Source: Norana najaformis (Eukaryota > Annelida > Clitellata > Crassiclitellata > Hormogastridae). Taken from it: 64,000 bases of DNA. Numbering within the stretch: position 1 is the first letter of the stretch; each line of letters starts with the position of its first letter. The stretch spans positions 18,143,775-18,207,774 of the forward strand of contig OZ029915.1 in assembly GCA_964023275.1 (NCBI GenBank), read 5' to 3'. The translations under genes and the position numbers were made by a program. Under the pieces are notes generated by a model. That model searched no databases and was not told where the DNA came from. It worked only from the letters and a program-made list of their open reading frames with translations. This document shows positions 14,301 through 29,300 of the stretch, piece after piece.

Positions 14301-17300
14301 ATATTTTTGCTTTTGCAAAGATGTTGAAGAATTGTTAAGCTCACTTTGTTGTGACTGTGATCCACAAGAATGGCTTCGTTTTATCGATCTGTTGTTACTA
14401 AGCCTGAAAGCTCTACTTTTGAAAAATGGCAATGTTTATACATCAATTTATCAACTGCATGCAGTTGAATTATTCCTATGGCAGTGTTTTTTAAAGGCTG
14501 TTGTCAAAACCTTTCCGGCTAACAGTGTCAAGGCACCAAACTGTGTTCAACTAGTTAACAAAATGCTTTAAGCTTTCATGGTAATAAAGTGTATTATGTC
14601 ACTGAAAATACATTTTTGCATTCACATCGGTTTTGATTTTTTGGATCTCGGTGATGTCAGTAATGAATACGGTGAAAGATTTCACTTAAATAGAAAAGCA
14701 ATACTAAGGCCTAGTATGCTGACCTACTTTGGTTGGACTTTGGCTACGGAAGCCCTGACACTGATAACAAATGAAAATCATATGCCAAACAGTTTAGTTT
14801 TGTACTGTGGACAATGCTATGGCTTTGGAACTGTATAAAATTGGATGATTTTGGCATAGTTGCAGGTATAATATGGTTACAGTTTCTTAGACACCTTATG
14901 TAATACATAGATTAAAAAAATCAGCTTAGTCTCAACACCAAAAGCTATTAGAGAAGCAATCTTGTCCAGTGTAATTGGTTTATTTGTGGATCCATTTTAT
15001 CAAAACAATGTTTTTCCTTGCAGGATAAGCCACTGGAAGCTTTATGTACTGTGAGGCCATCGTCAGAGTTGCGTGTCAACCTGCATGCTTGGCTGTCTGG
15101 AGAACCCAATGCTTCATTTCAGTCATGGAAACAATCGATGCCCAGCAGTAAGCGTAAGTAATTCAGAGAGCAGAACCAATGTAGGACGCACACCAATACT
15201 CTAGATTATGGAGCCATGGAAGAAAGAAAAGACTGAACAAGTGAATCCCAAAACAGCATGTAAATGTTAACGTCACAACCTATGTTCACAAGGAAGGAAC
15301 ATTAGATTAGTACTTTTCTAGTCATAATTGATGCATTTACATTTAGACTTGTCATTTTATGGTAAAAGTCAAAAGAATGTTATTGAAAACATGTATTGGA
15401 TAAGCACCTTCTGTTGTATTTTATGAAGATCATTAGATTTCATTGAATATATCCTATGTGCAGCTTCAGATGGAGCACCCAGGAAAAAGAAAGAGGAGAA
15501 ACCAAGAGAAAAGGAATTGGAAAAGCGTGTTATAAGAGTTCGCTATCTCATGGAAAAGTATGGAGCAAAGTGGAGAAACAAAGTAGTGCAATGTAAGTAT
15601 TTTATTGTGTCAGACAACTCTGCTTAGTTCTCATCCTTGGAAGAATGTAGCTTGTACAATCTGAAACTTGTGTCTCAATATGTAACAACTTAATTATTTA
15701 AAACAGTGCAGTGCAGTAACAGAATACCGTATTTGACTCTTACATACCATGCACATACCTGACAGAAATTCACTAAATGCTTAAAACAGTTGGGCAAAAC
15801 CCACATATGTGTGTACCCCATAGGCCCACACAGACCATAAAGTGAGGAATGATCTGCAAGTGCTAACCCACATCTTAAAACATCTGAATCAGCATGGGCG
15901 AGTTATTTTTACTATGTTCTTATGTTCTGAAAGAAGGAAAACTGTACTCAAGGAAACTTAAAACTGGAGACACAGTGCACTTAATGTTTACCACCAGCAT
16001 TGCATGCACACCTCTCAACATTTTCAATCTGAAATTCATTTTGAAAATACCAGCCAAAGCAAGCAACAGATCAAGATCGAAAACGACTGATTGTGGCAGA
16101 TGTGCAATTTCTGTATTACTTCAGAATGATCTACTTGTTAAGCAACAAATGTGCATGAGTGCTTTCAGATATAGAGATATAATTGGCTTCCAGAACAAAG
16201 CCATCTAATAATATTCACTGTATTCAGTTTCTAGCGAATGTCCCTCAATGAGCACAATTACGTCAAACATACATGCTGAAATATATGTACCCTATTTTCT
16301 GGCAGCAATTTATGAAGTTTTACAAAAAATATAAATTTGCAATATTGTTAAATTTAAAATGTACAATTAGTGTTGCATGTTTTTTTGCTATAATTGCTGT
16401 TGCATTAAAATGTCCATGCTGTTGCCAAAAAATATTCATTATCCACATTGGTTTAGAAAAGTCAGCTCAGCAACAGATGTAGACAAAGCAGTATTCACTT
16501 TTTCTTACATGGTCTTTTGAACTGTATAGCCACTTATGAATTTCTAGATAATTTTTTTAATTGTTATTCGGTTGATTCGTTTGAAAATCTGCCTGCAATC
16601 ATTGAATGAGCAGCTTCAGCTGAAGTGTTCAGTGCTCTCTGTCTTTCAGTGTCACATTGTAGATGGTCTTAAAATTTGTAGATGGTCTTTTTCTTCGTGA
16701 GGCACTTTTTAAAGATTAAGGATAAATTTGGGTTTATAGGCAGAAATTTTGTAGTACACATTGCTAGGTGTAAACAGCAACACTCAGACATCATGTGCTT
16801 ATGATCATTGACCACACAGTGTATCATTCTTTGTATCTCTTTTGGCTGAATGATGGATGAACAGCACTGAATCGTGGAATGCCACTAAAGTTGATGGACA
16901 AGACTTGGCTGAGAAAGTCTATGTTTTCGGCTTCCTCAGCAGCAATCAGACAGACAGAATGCAACATCATTGAGGCTCTCTGTGTCGTTCCCAGTCGTAA
17001 ACAGGACATTCTGGATATGCTGTCTAGGTAATGCAGTGATAATCTTTCTTTTAAGTTTGAGGAATTTGACACAGTTATGCTGAAATATTTCAGTCTCTGA
17101 GCCAACCCTGAGAGACTATTGTGGTTCTGAAGTGTTTTCAACTTCATTTTCTTAGCATCAGTGTTTGAGGTGGGTGGCCACTCCTCTTCTGCACCATCTG
17201 ATCCTCCCATCAACAGTGTGCAGGCAGTGTACTTATTTCAGAGTGCTAATGGAAATCTTAAAACATCTTTTACTTGTGGAAAGGATTTGTACCTCTGGGT

Positions 17301-20300
17301 ACTTTAACTGATAGAAACATGTTTTAAGCAGTGCATCTATTAAAAGACTTCAGTGTGTCTGGCACTGCCAATGGGTAATGTGTCTGCATACTTACAGGAT
17401 TTTTCTCCCAGTCTTGGATCTGGCTAGCCACCAGTCCTTTTGTTCCATGGCCCAGGGTGAATTGGTTGTTTTCTTTGCATGCACTTCAACAACACAACAC
17501 TGGGCATTCTGTATGGTTGGGTCACACACTTCAAATGGACTTCTTCTAGACTTGCTCCTCTAAATATGAATACTTAATGGACCTTCTGTTAACACCTTTA
17601 AACTTAAGTTTTGCCAAGGGTGGGCTGATATCTTGAAGAGATATCTTGAAGAGGTGCTATGTGAATTTACTGAATGAATTAAATCATTAAAATAAAGTTT
17701 GATCAAAATATGACAGTAATGTCTAAAACCTTTAAATCATTCTAAATTAATGCTGATAGCCCTTTACCTTCATGGCTATGTGTTAATTATATAATTTTTT
17801 TGCCTTGTTAAAATTATTAAGCTATTGAAATCACTGATCATCAAATTGTGACTATTAAGGCAGAATGCTATTCACCCTTGTTTTGAATTTTTAAACTTGT
17901 ATTTGGGGCAGTTGTCTGGATGAAGTCGGTTACAGTGGTGAAGCTTCAGCAGAGTTTCTGTCACTCTACAAGAGACTTATTGCAAATGGACACTGGAAGT
18001 ATTACCTTAGCCTTAAGGGAGTCCTTGGAAAGATTGCCAGCCTCATCAATAAGGTAACAGACATTTGGTCATGACTGCTTGCTGCTTTAACACATTCTTA
18101 CCGACTTAATAAACCATGTGATTTGTGGATGTTATACCTAGCTTTTGTAACATTTTTGTAACGTTTTTTCAAACTGCTAAGTTTTTGAGGTAGTGTGAAA
18201 GATCCAGTTATGTGGTATCAAATTGAACATGATATGGTCAGATGCCTAGTTAAGGGTAATGCTGATAATTTGTGGGCAGTTTGAGCTCATCCAAATGAAC
18301 CATTTAGGAATCAGAGTTTGTACATTATTAAAATATCAATTAATTTACTATATTTTGAGAATCAGTACAGAATCAGTATTTTATTGACAGGAAATTGAAG
18401 AACTGTGTTGCCTAGAAGAGACAAGTCTGGGCTCAGATCTCTCTCAAGGATATGCACTCAAAGCTCTTACAGGTGAATTAAGTTAATTTGGCTCTACAGC
18501 GTAATTATGCTTCCATGGTTGCATTGATCTAGAGCACAGAAACATGTTTTACTTTGTTGGAGTGTGATTTAGGTGGATGTAGTGATGACCGTGTTCACAA
18601 CAATTAAATGGTTAAATTAAAATTTTTATGGTATTTTAATTTACATTTTAAAGTTAAATTTTTCAGATTATTTTATACTGCTTTGTTTGTATAAAATGTT
18701 ATATAGTTCTTTTGGTAAAATGTTTTTGCATTTTTATAGATCCTAATTGGAATATTTCAGTTACAGTTTGCATGTTTTAAAATTATGGTTTCTGTTTGAA
18801 GACTTGCTGGCAACATTTCTTGAGGTGGAAAACATCAAGCAGCATTACAAGAGTCGTTTGGTGGGATCTGTACTGAATGGCTATCTATCCCTACGGAAGT
18901 TGGTGATCCAGCGATCAAAAATGATTGACGACACACAGGACAAGCTACTGGAGCTGCTTGAGGAAATTACTACAGGTGAAGTGAAAAGGAGCAGTTGAAA
19001 CAGTCGATTGTATTCAAATAGAATTCTTGGTTCTTCCCATTTCCAGAATGCTAGGTTTTAATGCTAATTTTCAAGGAACTTCTTGAGGTATGCCATGTTG
19101 GTTAGCATGTTGGACTGTCAAGCAATAGGAGGTCAGAGGTTCAAATCCCCACCGGGACAGAAAGAATTTCTGTTCTGCTCGTGCCCCTAGCAAACTCAGA
19201 TTTTGTTGTCTGGCTGCTGTGATCCACCTATGCCTACGATTCCTCTCTCAGTTGATGGACATATAGCATGTTAACAAATGCATTACTCACTTACTTACTC
19301 AGTCATAAACAAATACGCTGACCATGAGCTGTCAGTGGGAAGATCAGGCGGTAGGGAGGGGACTGGCCACCAGCCCTCATGTTACTGAGGCTAAGAAAAA
19401 TTAAGTCGCTGACACTTCTTCTCCATGGCATCCTCTCGAGGTTAACTTAAGTGACTGCTGTTCTTCTTAACATTAAATAACAAGTTCACAGTTGTTTGAT
19501 TCATTAACAAAACTGCCGTTTGGCCAGGCACTTCAAAGGTTGGCTAGATGAATATATGAAATGTTTAGTTGATTGGAATTATTAACCTGGTATCTTTGTA
19601 TTTTTGTTAGGTACTGAGTCTGAGACAAAGGAGTTCATGGCAGTCTGTGTTGACACTGTTAATAAATATCCTTTAAATGATTTCATCTCTCCTGTCTTCA
19701 TCTTTGAAAGGCTTTGCAGCATCATTTATCCAGTAAGTAAAACATTTTCTAACATTGTTGTTAAGTGTTTTCAATTTGTGAATGAGTTCTAGTTTTTTCA
19801 GTTAGAGTTTATCATGTACGCCAATTCATTTATGCCTTTAGATTCGTTTTTGCTGGCAAGCAGTTTAATTCACCAGGATAATTTCATAATTGTTCTATGT
19901 TTCTGTGCATTGATGTATGGTGGACAGGTGCTTTCCTGATCATGGATTTTGGAAGTTATTTAACAAAAATAAAACTTTTTTGGGGTTAATTTGTTTTCAT
20001 TTCACTTTGTTTTTAGTCCAGGATGCTTGCTGGCACATTTTAAAAGTTAGGTGCTTTGTAAATATCTGGTTATGATACATGTCTGCTCGTTTGGTTTCTG
20101 TTATTTGAAAAGGAGGCTAATGATGCAGCTGAATTTTTCATGTCACTGGAGAAGGAGCCTCAGCAGGAGGACTTTTTACAGGGTCGAATGCTTGGTAATC
20201 CATACAGCTCAAATGAGCCTGGACTTGGACCTCTTATGAGAGATGTCAAAAACAAGATTTGTCAAGGTAAATGTTCACTGATTTGGTGCTTGCTGTATAA

Positions 20301-23300
20301 ATTTGAGAAACTTCTTTGGGCTTTTAATTACTTCTAGTTTCTTTGTTGATAGTATTACAAAGGCAGATTAATTATTCACTCTGAAAACATGATAGTTTTT
20401 TTACTTTTCTCTGAAAATCTTTGAAGTTTCTTCAGGCTGAAGTTAGGGTGAAGTGTGCTTCTGTTGATTGAATTGCAAATTTCATGTCAAATGAAATATG
20501 CTATGACACTTTAAAGAGACACTTGAAGGTGCTACATGAATGTCTACATGCATAATAATGCAGTACCATGTGGCCCATGCATGTGATTTTGTGATTGGTT
20601 GACTGATTATTTTGTTTTTAGACTGTGAGTTAGTAGCACTGTTAGAGGACGACACAGGAATGGAACTTTTGGTCTGCAACAAGATCATCAGTCTCGATCT
20701 GGCTGTTAAGGATGTCCACCGCAAGATCTGGTTGCCTGAACATTCTGAGGTAAGTCTTTGTATGGGGTTGGTGACATTAGCCTGTTTCTGGCACACGGGA
20801 AAGAAGGGAGTATCATGCAGATAGAATACAGTTGGACATTCATCTTTCCTCTGTACCAACTAGGCCTTTCATTACTTAGGAAAGCTCCTTGGTTCCTTTG
20901 CTATGTTGCTGTCAAGTCTGGAGTTTAAAATGTCTTAGATATATATGTGATGTTTTTATGGAATGTGACATCTGATTGGATAATAGACAAGGAATGAATA
21001 TACTAGATTGCAATCTTATTAATCCCAGAATAGTTTGTGCCATTGTTTATTTAATATTCTAAGCCTGATGGTTTTATTGAAGGTTCACAGTATTAGCAGT
21101 GCTGAACTGATTGTAACATGTTGCAGGGTGAACCAATGCGTATTGTATATCGCATGAGAGGTCTTTTGGGCGATGCCACAGAGGACATGGTCAACACTTT
21201 GGAAACTGGAAAAGGTATGCTTGTTATCTTCTTTGCAAACCTGACATTGATCAAGGAGTTTTCATATGTTCAGTAATCTAACAATGCTTCAGTTTTGTTC
21301 TCTTAAATGAATTTCACTAAAGGAAAAATGTGTGAATATCTTGTGAGAAACTTTAATTCTTATCTTAAAACTTGTGAAATATATATTCTTACAAGCATTT
21401 TTGAGTAAAGACATTGAAAGTGAAATAGTTGTCTACAAACTTTGGAGGGATTATCAATGAAACTGATTGTTTTACATTTCTTTAGATGAAGACATAGACA
21501 GCGAAGTTGTGTACAAAATGGCCAATGTCATGAGCCAGTGTTCTGGGCTAAAAGTTATGCTGCAGAGGTAAGGTTCTGTGAATTTCACACTTTTGGATCT
21601 TCATATTTCACGCTATTTTTTTTCTGCAACTGCACATTCTCTGTTGATTCAAAGAGCTTCATGCTTAATCTGCAGCTTATGAAATGCTTTTGTTTGCTTG
21701 AATAGTAGTACACTGTAGATCCTTTAATACGAAGTCATCGGGGGCAAGCCATTGAAACGGCATGTAAACTAGGCTGTGAGTAAAATGGGATAATGCTGAA
21801 AGAATCTACAATTTCCTCAAATACTATAAAATATTCTTTAACTCAATCCATACACAGGGGAGTTGGCCTGTCTACCACTACTTCATTTCATTTAATAAAA
21901 TAAGAAATATTTTATGCATAGTTTGTGATCTGATTTTAAAAAACCATAAACTGCAAAGTACTAATGTTGATAATCATATTAGAATTTACCAATAACTTTA
22001 AATTTAACTGTAAAAGCAATTTGCACAGCAGAATGTGTTGCAAATTGATTAGCACAGACATTACATCATCTAAAATGATTCAACATAGTGTCCACAGATT
22101 TTATATTCCAAGAGTTGCACCTTAAAGTTAGGTTCATCTTGTGCAGATGGAGGTTGTACAAAGAATGTTATTTTCTTCTGTTTCTGGGTCTTAATTCAAG
22201 TTTTTCTGTAGAAAATCAATCGTTTGGCATTATTACCCAAGCTTAATATCTACTGAGTCATTGTACTAGCATTCAACACATGGCAGCAGCTGTTGACATT
22301 CTCTTGAGCAATGCTTTATGCACATAATGGAACACGCATTTTATCTTCAATCCAACTTCTAAACTACATTCTTCACAAATTTGTACTGCTGTTTTTCATT
22401 TGTGTCTAAACATATAGAATTGACTCTGCCATAAGAAGAACTGTAGAAACTTTGGCTTGCTTTTCACCACAGTGGAACCAATCTATAGCACTTAGTTCTT
22501 CCTCAGCAATGAATGAATGCCAACACTTGACTCTGCAGCACAGTATATGTTATCAAAATGGCAAAAAAAGGAAAAGGAGATTACCCTTACAGAGCATGTT
22601 CATGTGATGTAATTAAACCTACTTCCTATATTTACATATTTAGTGCTATACTGCAGCATGCTAAGCTAATAGCTTTAGGAGACATGATGCCACTTCATGT
22701 TTTGTGGAATCATGGGTAAACCGGTAGCACATGAATGTATCCACACTGTTAGTTCTTCTGAATGTGATTTATTCTTATGAATGAAGCGAAAAATGAGATG
22801 ACTGACTTCTTTGGTTGTCGTGTTTTAATTTGTAGATTGGCTGCAATTCGTAACCTTGTGACTGGAAAGCAACTGATGACTGTACTGCTGAAGCTGTTTG
22901 GCAACTGCCTGAAGGTGAAGGCCAACCGACAGGAACTCGTCAAGCTGGAGATGAATTCCATCAGCATCATGTTAGGAGCACTCAACCTTGTGAGTGATCT
23001 TCATGTAATTGTAGTAATTCTGAGTTCCTGAAGGAAAGCTTTTTAAAGTATGTGCATTAAAAAATGGCCAGATAAATGCATACATTACTTTACATCACTC
23101 TTGTCTGCTGTTCAGTTAAAACATTCCCCAACCAAGAATTATGTCACTCTTCAAATGCTTGTAATTATGTATGATACTGTGTATCGCTGTATCCTTTTGG
23201 AGCATCTAGATGCTGCCCTTCTGTGGTTTCAGTCATTCCTCTTTGACCACTTCCTTTCTGTTATCTTGGGGCCAACACATTCTGCCCGGTCCCTATTTCC

Positions 23301-26300
23301 TTTTGGCTTCCCTCAGGATTCTGTCCTGGCCCCTCTCCTTTTACATTCTGTACACTGCCAACCTCCTTCCCATGGGTGTTGCTGTCCATCAGTATGCAGA
23401 CGACACTCGGGCCTTTGCTCTTGGCGCAGCAGATGCAGCTGTCTGTTTGGTTGAGAGGATCCTTGACGCAACATCTGCCCTTGATCTCTGGATGTCCTCT
23501 AATCGCCTCCGATTGAACTGTGGTAAGACCCAGTTCATCTGGCTTGGCGATTGTGCCCAGCTTGCTAAGATCGATTCCTTATGCTTACGCCAGAGGTTTC
23601 CGGACATTAGTGGTCTTGGAGTTGTACTGGACTGGGAACTCTCCTTGACCGATCATGTTAACAATGTCTGCTGCTCATGCTTTTACCACCTTCATCAGCT
23701 TCGTACCATCTGCCACTCCCTCTCCTTTCCATGCTGTTGCTAATCTGATTCATCCCTGTATCTGCACCAGGGTGGACTTTGGTACCGCTATCTTTACTGG
23801 ATTCTCACTAGCTAATATTTCCAAGCTTCAGTCTGTTCTCAATGCTGCTGCCTATCTCATTGGAGGCATCCATAGGTATGGCCATGTAACTTCCTTTATG
23901 CGGGACACTGCACTGGCTCCCCATTCACCAGCATATTCAGTTCAAGATCCTAACCCTTAAGTGTAATTGTTTAATTGGCTCTGCTCCATCATACCATAGG
24001 ACTTCTGCATTTCAGTTTCTTTGGAGGCCGTACCACTCTCCAGTCGGCCACCCTTGGACGTCCGACTGTCCCTCGTATGTGCACTGCTGCAGCTTGGACC
24101 AAAAGCTTTGCCTGTGTTGGACCTACCAGCTGGAATTGCCTTTCCTGAGAGCTGAGGCTCAAGCTCCTCAGTTTGTCCCTTCCGCAGTTTCGCACGCGTC
24201 TGAAATCTGTATTATTTGACAGTGGTCCCACTGGTTTGGATCGGGAACACCTCTGATGAGTCTATTCTTGAAGTGGCGCTTTATAAATGTCAGATAACAA
24301 TTACAATCTTATTCTTAAATATTGTCTACTGTTAATGATCAATAATTGCAACGATATGTTGCAAATGTTTTTTTTGAGGGAAGTTTAGTAAATATTACTA
24401 TTGTCTTGTTCTTGTGCGAAGGCTTTGCTGGCCGAACAGGAAAGTGGAACATCAACTAAAGGTCAGACTTTAACAGAACAAATGCTTCAGATAATGGAAA
24501 CCATCCTCCTGGAAGCAAGCAGCCAGCCACCAGAAATGTACAAGGTATCCTAGTGCCTCCTGTGTTTCTTTACATGAAACAAAATAGATCAACATGGAAA
24601 CATTTTCAAGCAACATTCTGACTGTCTTTGGCTTGTGTTGACTAGGTGTTCTGTTGTGATATTGTAGGAGTTTTCCAAGCTGTGTGGAGACAAGGACCAG
24701 CTAATGATGTTACTCGATCGTATAAACAGTCCTTTTGTGCGAGCGAATGGAAATGTGCTCCAGGCTCTGATGCGCCTGATTCCGTTCTTGGCATTTGGTG
24801 ACCAGGAGAAGATGCTGGCCCTTGTCAATCACTTTAGACCATACCTTGATTTCAACCGGTAATTGTTAGCTTTTTAAAGATTTCTGCTAGTAAGGTTGCA
24901 CAGTGATATTGCAGACTGGGACTGAAGCTGTCTGATAGTATCGCAAAGATTGATTAACAAAAATGGCAGATTTATTGGTGTTTATAAATTTGTTACATGC
25001 TAATAAATTATGAACAGCAAAAGCATGACAGAAATGGAAAAGACGCATTGCCTGCCATTGTGTGCTTAACTGTTGCACCCACTTATGCATCTTAGCTGCA
25101 TAAAGTTGTAGTTCTTGCTAATATCTTATGAACTTGTGATTGATAGTCTTTAGTGGTTTAAAATTACTTGAAGAACCTTCTGGTTTATGTGTTGTCTTAG
25201 TGGAAATTTCAGAAATGCATTGTCTGATTGTTTTGATTTCTAGGTACGACTTTGACCATACCCAGGATGAGCAAGTTCACCTGGACTGCTTCTGTGTGAT
25301 TGCACAAGGCATTGAGAAAAATGCCAATGGAAGGAAGCTAAAGGATTTGATTTCGGAACATTCAATTGTTAAAGATACTCTGGACTACATACAGTTGCAT
25401 GCTCCTGTCATGAAATCTTACCAACAGTAAGCAACTTCGTAAATATGTACAGTATGGGTCCATTAAGTCGTGGATGTAAAGAGGTAAGCTGTCATGTCTC
25501 TGTGTAAATGGAATGAATGCAAGCTAATATCTTAGTGTCTGTATTAGTCTATGCATGCATTCATGGTATCCTATTTAGTATAGACCTCTCTGTAGACTTT
25601 ATTTTATACAAATACAATGTAAATGCAGTACATCATTAAAACTCTGTAAGAGGCAGAAATATAAAGTATAAAAGTCATTGAAACTCACTGCAGAAGGAGG
25701 CTTTCCTGTAAGATTCAAACATTTAATTTGAGTACTTGTGAACTTTATCAGCAAAGATTGCTTATGAAAGACACCAATTTGATGCCTAGAGCAGTGTCAG
25801 TAGAGGTTATTCTACCCTTGGATGCACCGGATTGCTGATTCAGGTGGTTACAAAGTTGTTTTTTCATTTAATTTGTGGATGGATTGTATTAGCAATTAGT
25901 TCTGAGGTTCAAGGTTGTTTCTGGTTTCAGAAGCAGCGATAGCGATAGCTGGAAGGAGTTTATTAGCAAACCGTCACTACCCTACGTTTTGCGAATGCTA
26001 ACTGGACTTTGTAGTGGACATGATTCCACTCAGGTATTCTTTTTGGATCATGATTTTGTCTGGGCCAAGATCTACCTATTCGTTCACTAATCTTTTTTAT
26101 GGCATTTTGTGGTAATAACCTTTTCATGTCCTACATTCAGAAGTGTTGAATACATTGCGACCACTTTACAGTTGGGGTCTTTGTACGTATATATGTATGT
26201 ATGTATATATAGACACTTACCATAGTGCCTTTTAAGTACTCACAAAAGTATTGTCTGCACTAGTGACAGAAAGACACAACTCCAAGAGGGCAGGCTATGT

Positions 26301-29300
26301 CATGTTAGAAGTCCAGGCAATTTAAAATTATCGAGCAAAATCCACATGTTTGATCCAAATGATATGCTAGACAAACCTGTGGCCATCTTATCCATGTGTA
26401 CATGCGCAGTAATCCAACAATTTGCTTTTTCTTTAAACTTGATGCATGAAATTGATGTCACTGATACAATAGGTTGCTGTGTTGCTGCATCTCTATTGTG
26501 CCAAATGTGCTTCTTCCTAAAGAACATGAAGCTACACTGCTATGCAGCATGATAGAACTGGGGAACCAATACAAATGATGTATTGTTATTGTTGTTTAGG
26601 TTCTTATATATGGTTGCATATCACAATTTAAAATGTGTTGATATCCAAATTTTTTTACTGTTTCAAAAGGTTTTGATTGGTGAGAAAATTTTGACAATTC
26701 TTCACAATCTGGAACAAATCGCATCTGATGAACATATTGGATCTTTGGCTGAGAACCTGTTGGAAGCTCTGAAGGAAAATGCTCAGGTGGCTCAAAAGGT
26801 AACTAAATTGATATTTATGGTTTATTAGTATTGTCTGGTTGAAAGGTAGTCTACTTGGACTTACCTTCTTGCGTTTTATCTGCTTACTGAATTTTTAAAT
26901 TCAGTAAAAGGCAACCTCAGCGCAGTTCTTTGACTTACTGAGAAGAGTTGAGTTTCTTTTCAGTTCTAATTGGAAATACTGAAAGAAATCTTGGGATAAA
27001 ACCTATTTAAAATGGTGTTTTGTTTGTTCTCAGTAAAACCATTTTGTGCAGGCTGTGAATGCTGTTGGAACTGTACCTTCAGGTCCAAGATATTTACAAG
27101 CATTACCCAAGTTGTCCTTTTCTTTCTATGATTTCAGCTGACTATCTGATTTTGGTCTTGTCATCTTGGATCATTTTTTAATGGGCTTGATTGTAGATTG
27201 AAGAAGTGCGACAACAGACAAAGGCAGAAAAGAAACGACTGGCTATGGCCATGAGAAAAAAGCAACTAGACCAGCTGGGAATGATGGTCAGTCACTCCTT
27301 TGCCAGCAAATCATATTTTCTTCATTTTCTTCACTTTTTCAGTTGCCTTGCACTTTCCTTTTATGTGCAAGTGTTTATGTAGTCCAGTGCTTTTAGCCTT
27401 TTGAAATAATAAGCCAACAAAAACAAATATTAGCTTGTAGCTTCAAATGCTGTAAGATTGTTACAGTACTGGGACAAGTACCTGTGACTTATGTTCCATT
27501 AGTAGTGGCACAACGTGAAAAGCATCACACAGCAAATGTATACACTAGTAATTTATAGGTTATTTTTAATTTGTCTTGTTTGTATTCTGATTTGATTTCA
27601 ATTAGTTGATATCAGTTTAAGGTCATGTTGAAGTTTAATAAAACTGAGTAAGTAAATCTGCGCACAAAAAGTTTTACTGATTTGTGTTATTATTCTCAGC
27701 ATACAAAACAGTAAGAGTTCTTCTGAGGAAAAATATTGTCTTGTCTTTCTTCTGTTTCGTTAATTCCTTTATGGCAAAATTCATTGCTGCGGTGGAATTA
27801 CTTGTCTAGAAATTGCCTGTCATGCATTAAAAAATAGTATGTTTACAGGTTAAAATAACCTATTTCACAAAACCAAAAAGCTGTAGATCTTAGTTGATTT
27901 TTGTTTTTATTTAGTATTTTTATGAATGGAAAATAAACTTTAAAGTTGTTGCTGAGAGTAAAACCATCGGTGTGGTGGATGGACTTTGTGTTTATAACAG
28001 GAACTGAATATAATATTGGTAGTTGCAAGCATTTTAAGAAATTGTATTTGTTTTTGAAGACAAATGAAAAAGGCCAAGTGACCGTCGAAGGACCTGTTTT
28101 AAAACACATGGAAGATCTGAAGGATGAAACAGGCTTGTTTTGTTGTATATGTCGAGAGGGATACAGATACCAACCGGTCAAGGTGGGAAACACTAAAATT
28201 AGAGATGAAATAATGATTCTCATTGCACTTAGCAGTGATGTCGTTATATGTTGCACTGATCACATAGGACATGCTCTAATCTTTGATGCCTGTGAAGGTA
28301 AATCTTGCATGTCTGAGGAGTAACTGCAATTTGGGGTTTTAGTCAGAGTTTTGAGTCAAGCAAATCTTTGACATTGAGTTTTTGTAAGAACAAAATGCAT
28401 AAAACCGCACTAGTACTATCAACATTCAGTAGCCAGAAAAAAGTTTGAAGAACAAGTTAAACATAATCCATTCCACTGAGTCATTTAGATTCAGCAGGTG
28501 TCAAAGTTTCAGTAGATAATCCTTATCAGACTTAAAAATAAACAGACTTACTATGGGTGTGCACTGTATCATAGTACATGCTGGCAAAGGACAGAGAAAC
28601 ACTAGGTGAACATCAGAATGACACTCAGTTCAGTTCAGCGCATTAGTTGTTTCTTTTTTAAGACTAGCTAGGTCTGTCGTGCTAATTGTTTTCTGTATTG
28701 GCTGTGAAAGATGGCTCGAGGTCTTGTTAAAATATGCCTGAAAAATGTTATAATGCTGGAGTTTTGTACTGAGATGCCATGCTTGTGACAAATGTATAGT
28801 GTTACTAGGAGTCTGCCTAATTCATTGCTATGATATTTAGGTGCTAGGAATTTATACCTTTACAAAGCGGGTGAATGTGGATGACTTTGAGGCAAAACCT
28901 CGCAAGACCCAAGGCTACAGTACTGTGTCGCATTTCAACATTGTTCATGTTGACTGTCATCTTCAAGCGGTCAGGTATGCTGTGCATAATTTCAGTAGTT
29001 TTATCAGCCTCATTGTGAGCCGTTTCACCTTACGATGTTCATTGCTTGATCTTTTCCATCTTAAAACTTATGTTATTTTTGTATTATGCTTGTATTTTTT
29101 CTGTGGGTGAATCAATAAATGCCATAATTTAAAAAAATGTGGCATCCTGAGGTCCCAGAATCAGCTTATGCTAGTTGTCTGGCCAGGCAAGAGTACACAT
29201 ATTATGTTATGTATGTGTCTGATTACTTCTAAAGCATATTTAAAAACTTCACTAAGTGCTTCGTAATAACATAACTAAAGCTTTAATTTGTTCCAAAAGT

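Noticed and set aside
14287..14838. Treating the two long open frames in UBR4 intron 15 as UBR4 exons
   Set aside because: UBR4 exons 15 and 16 join in phase without them, and their motifs belong to a different, multi-copy family.
15894..16482. Open frames in UBR4 intron 17
   Set aside because: No recognised motif; composition matches surrounding intron sequence.
19085..19305. A tRNA gene at the A-box/B-box pair
   Set aside because: The acceptor stem and a full cloverleaf are missing, and non-tRNA sequence follows; it fits a SINE.
21715..22700. A pogo/Tigger-like element suggested by the GATCCTTTAATACGAAGTC motif
   Set aside because: I found neither a matching inverted end nor convincing transposase blocks.
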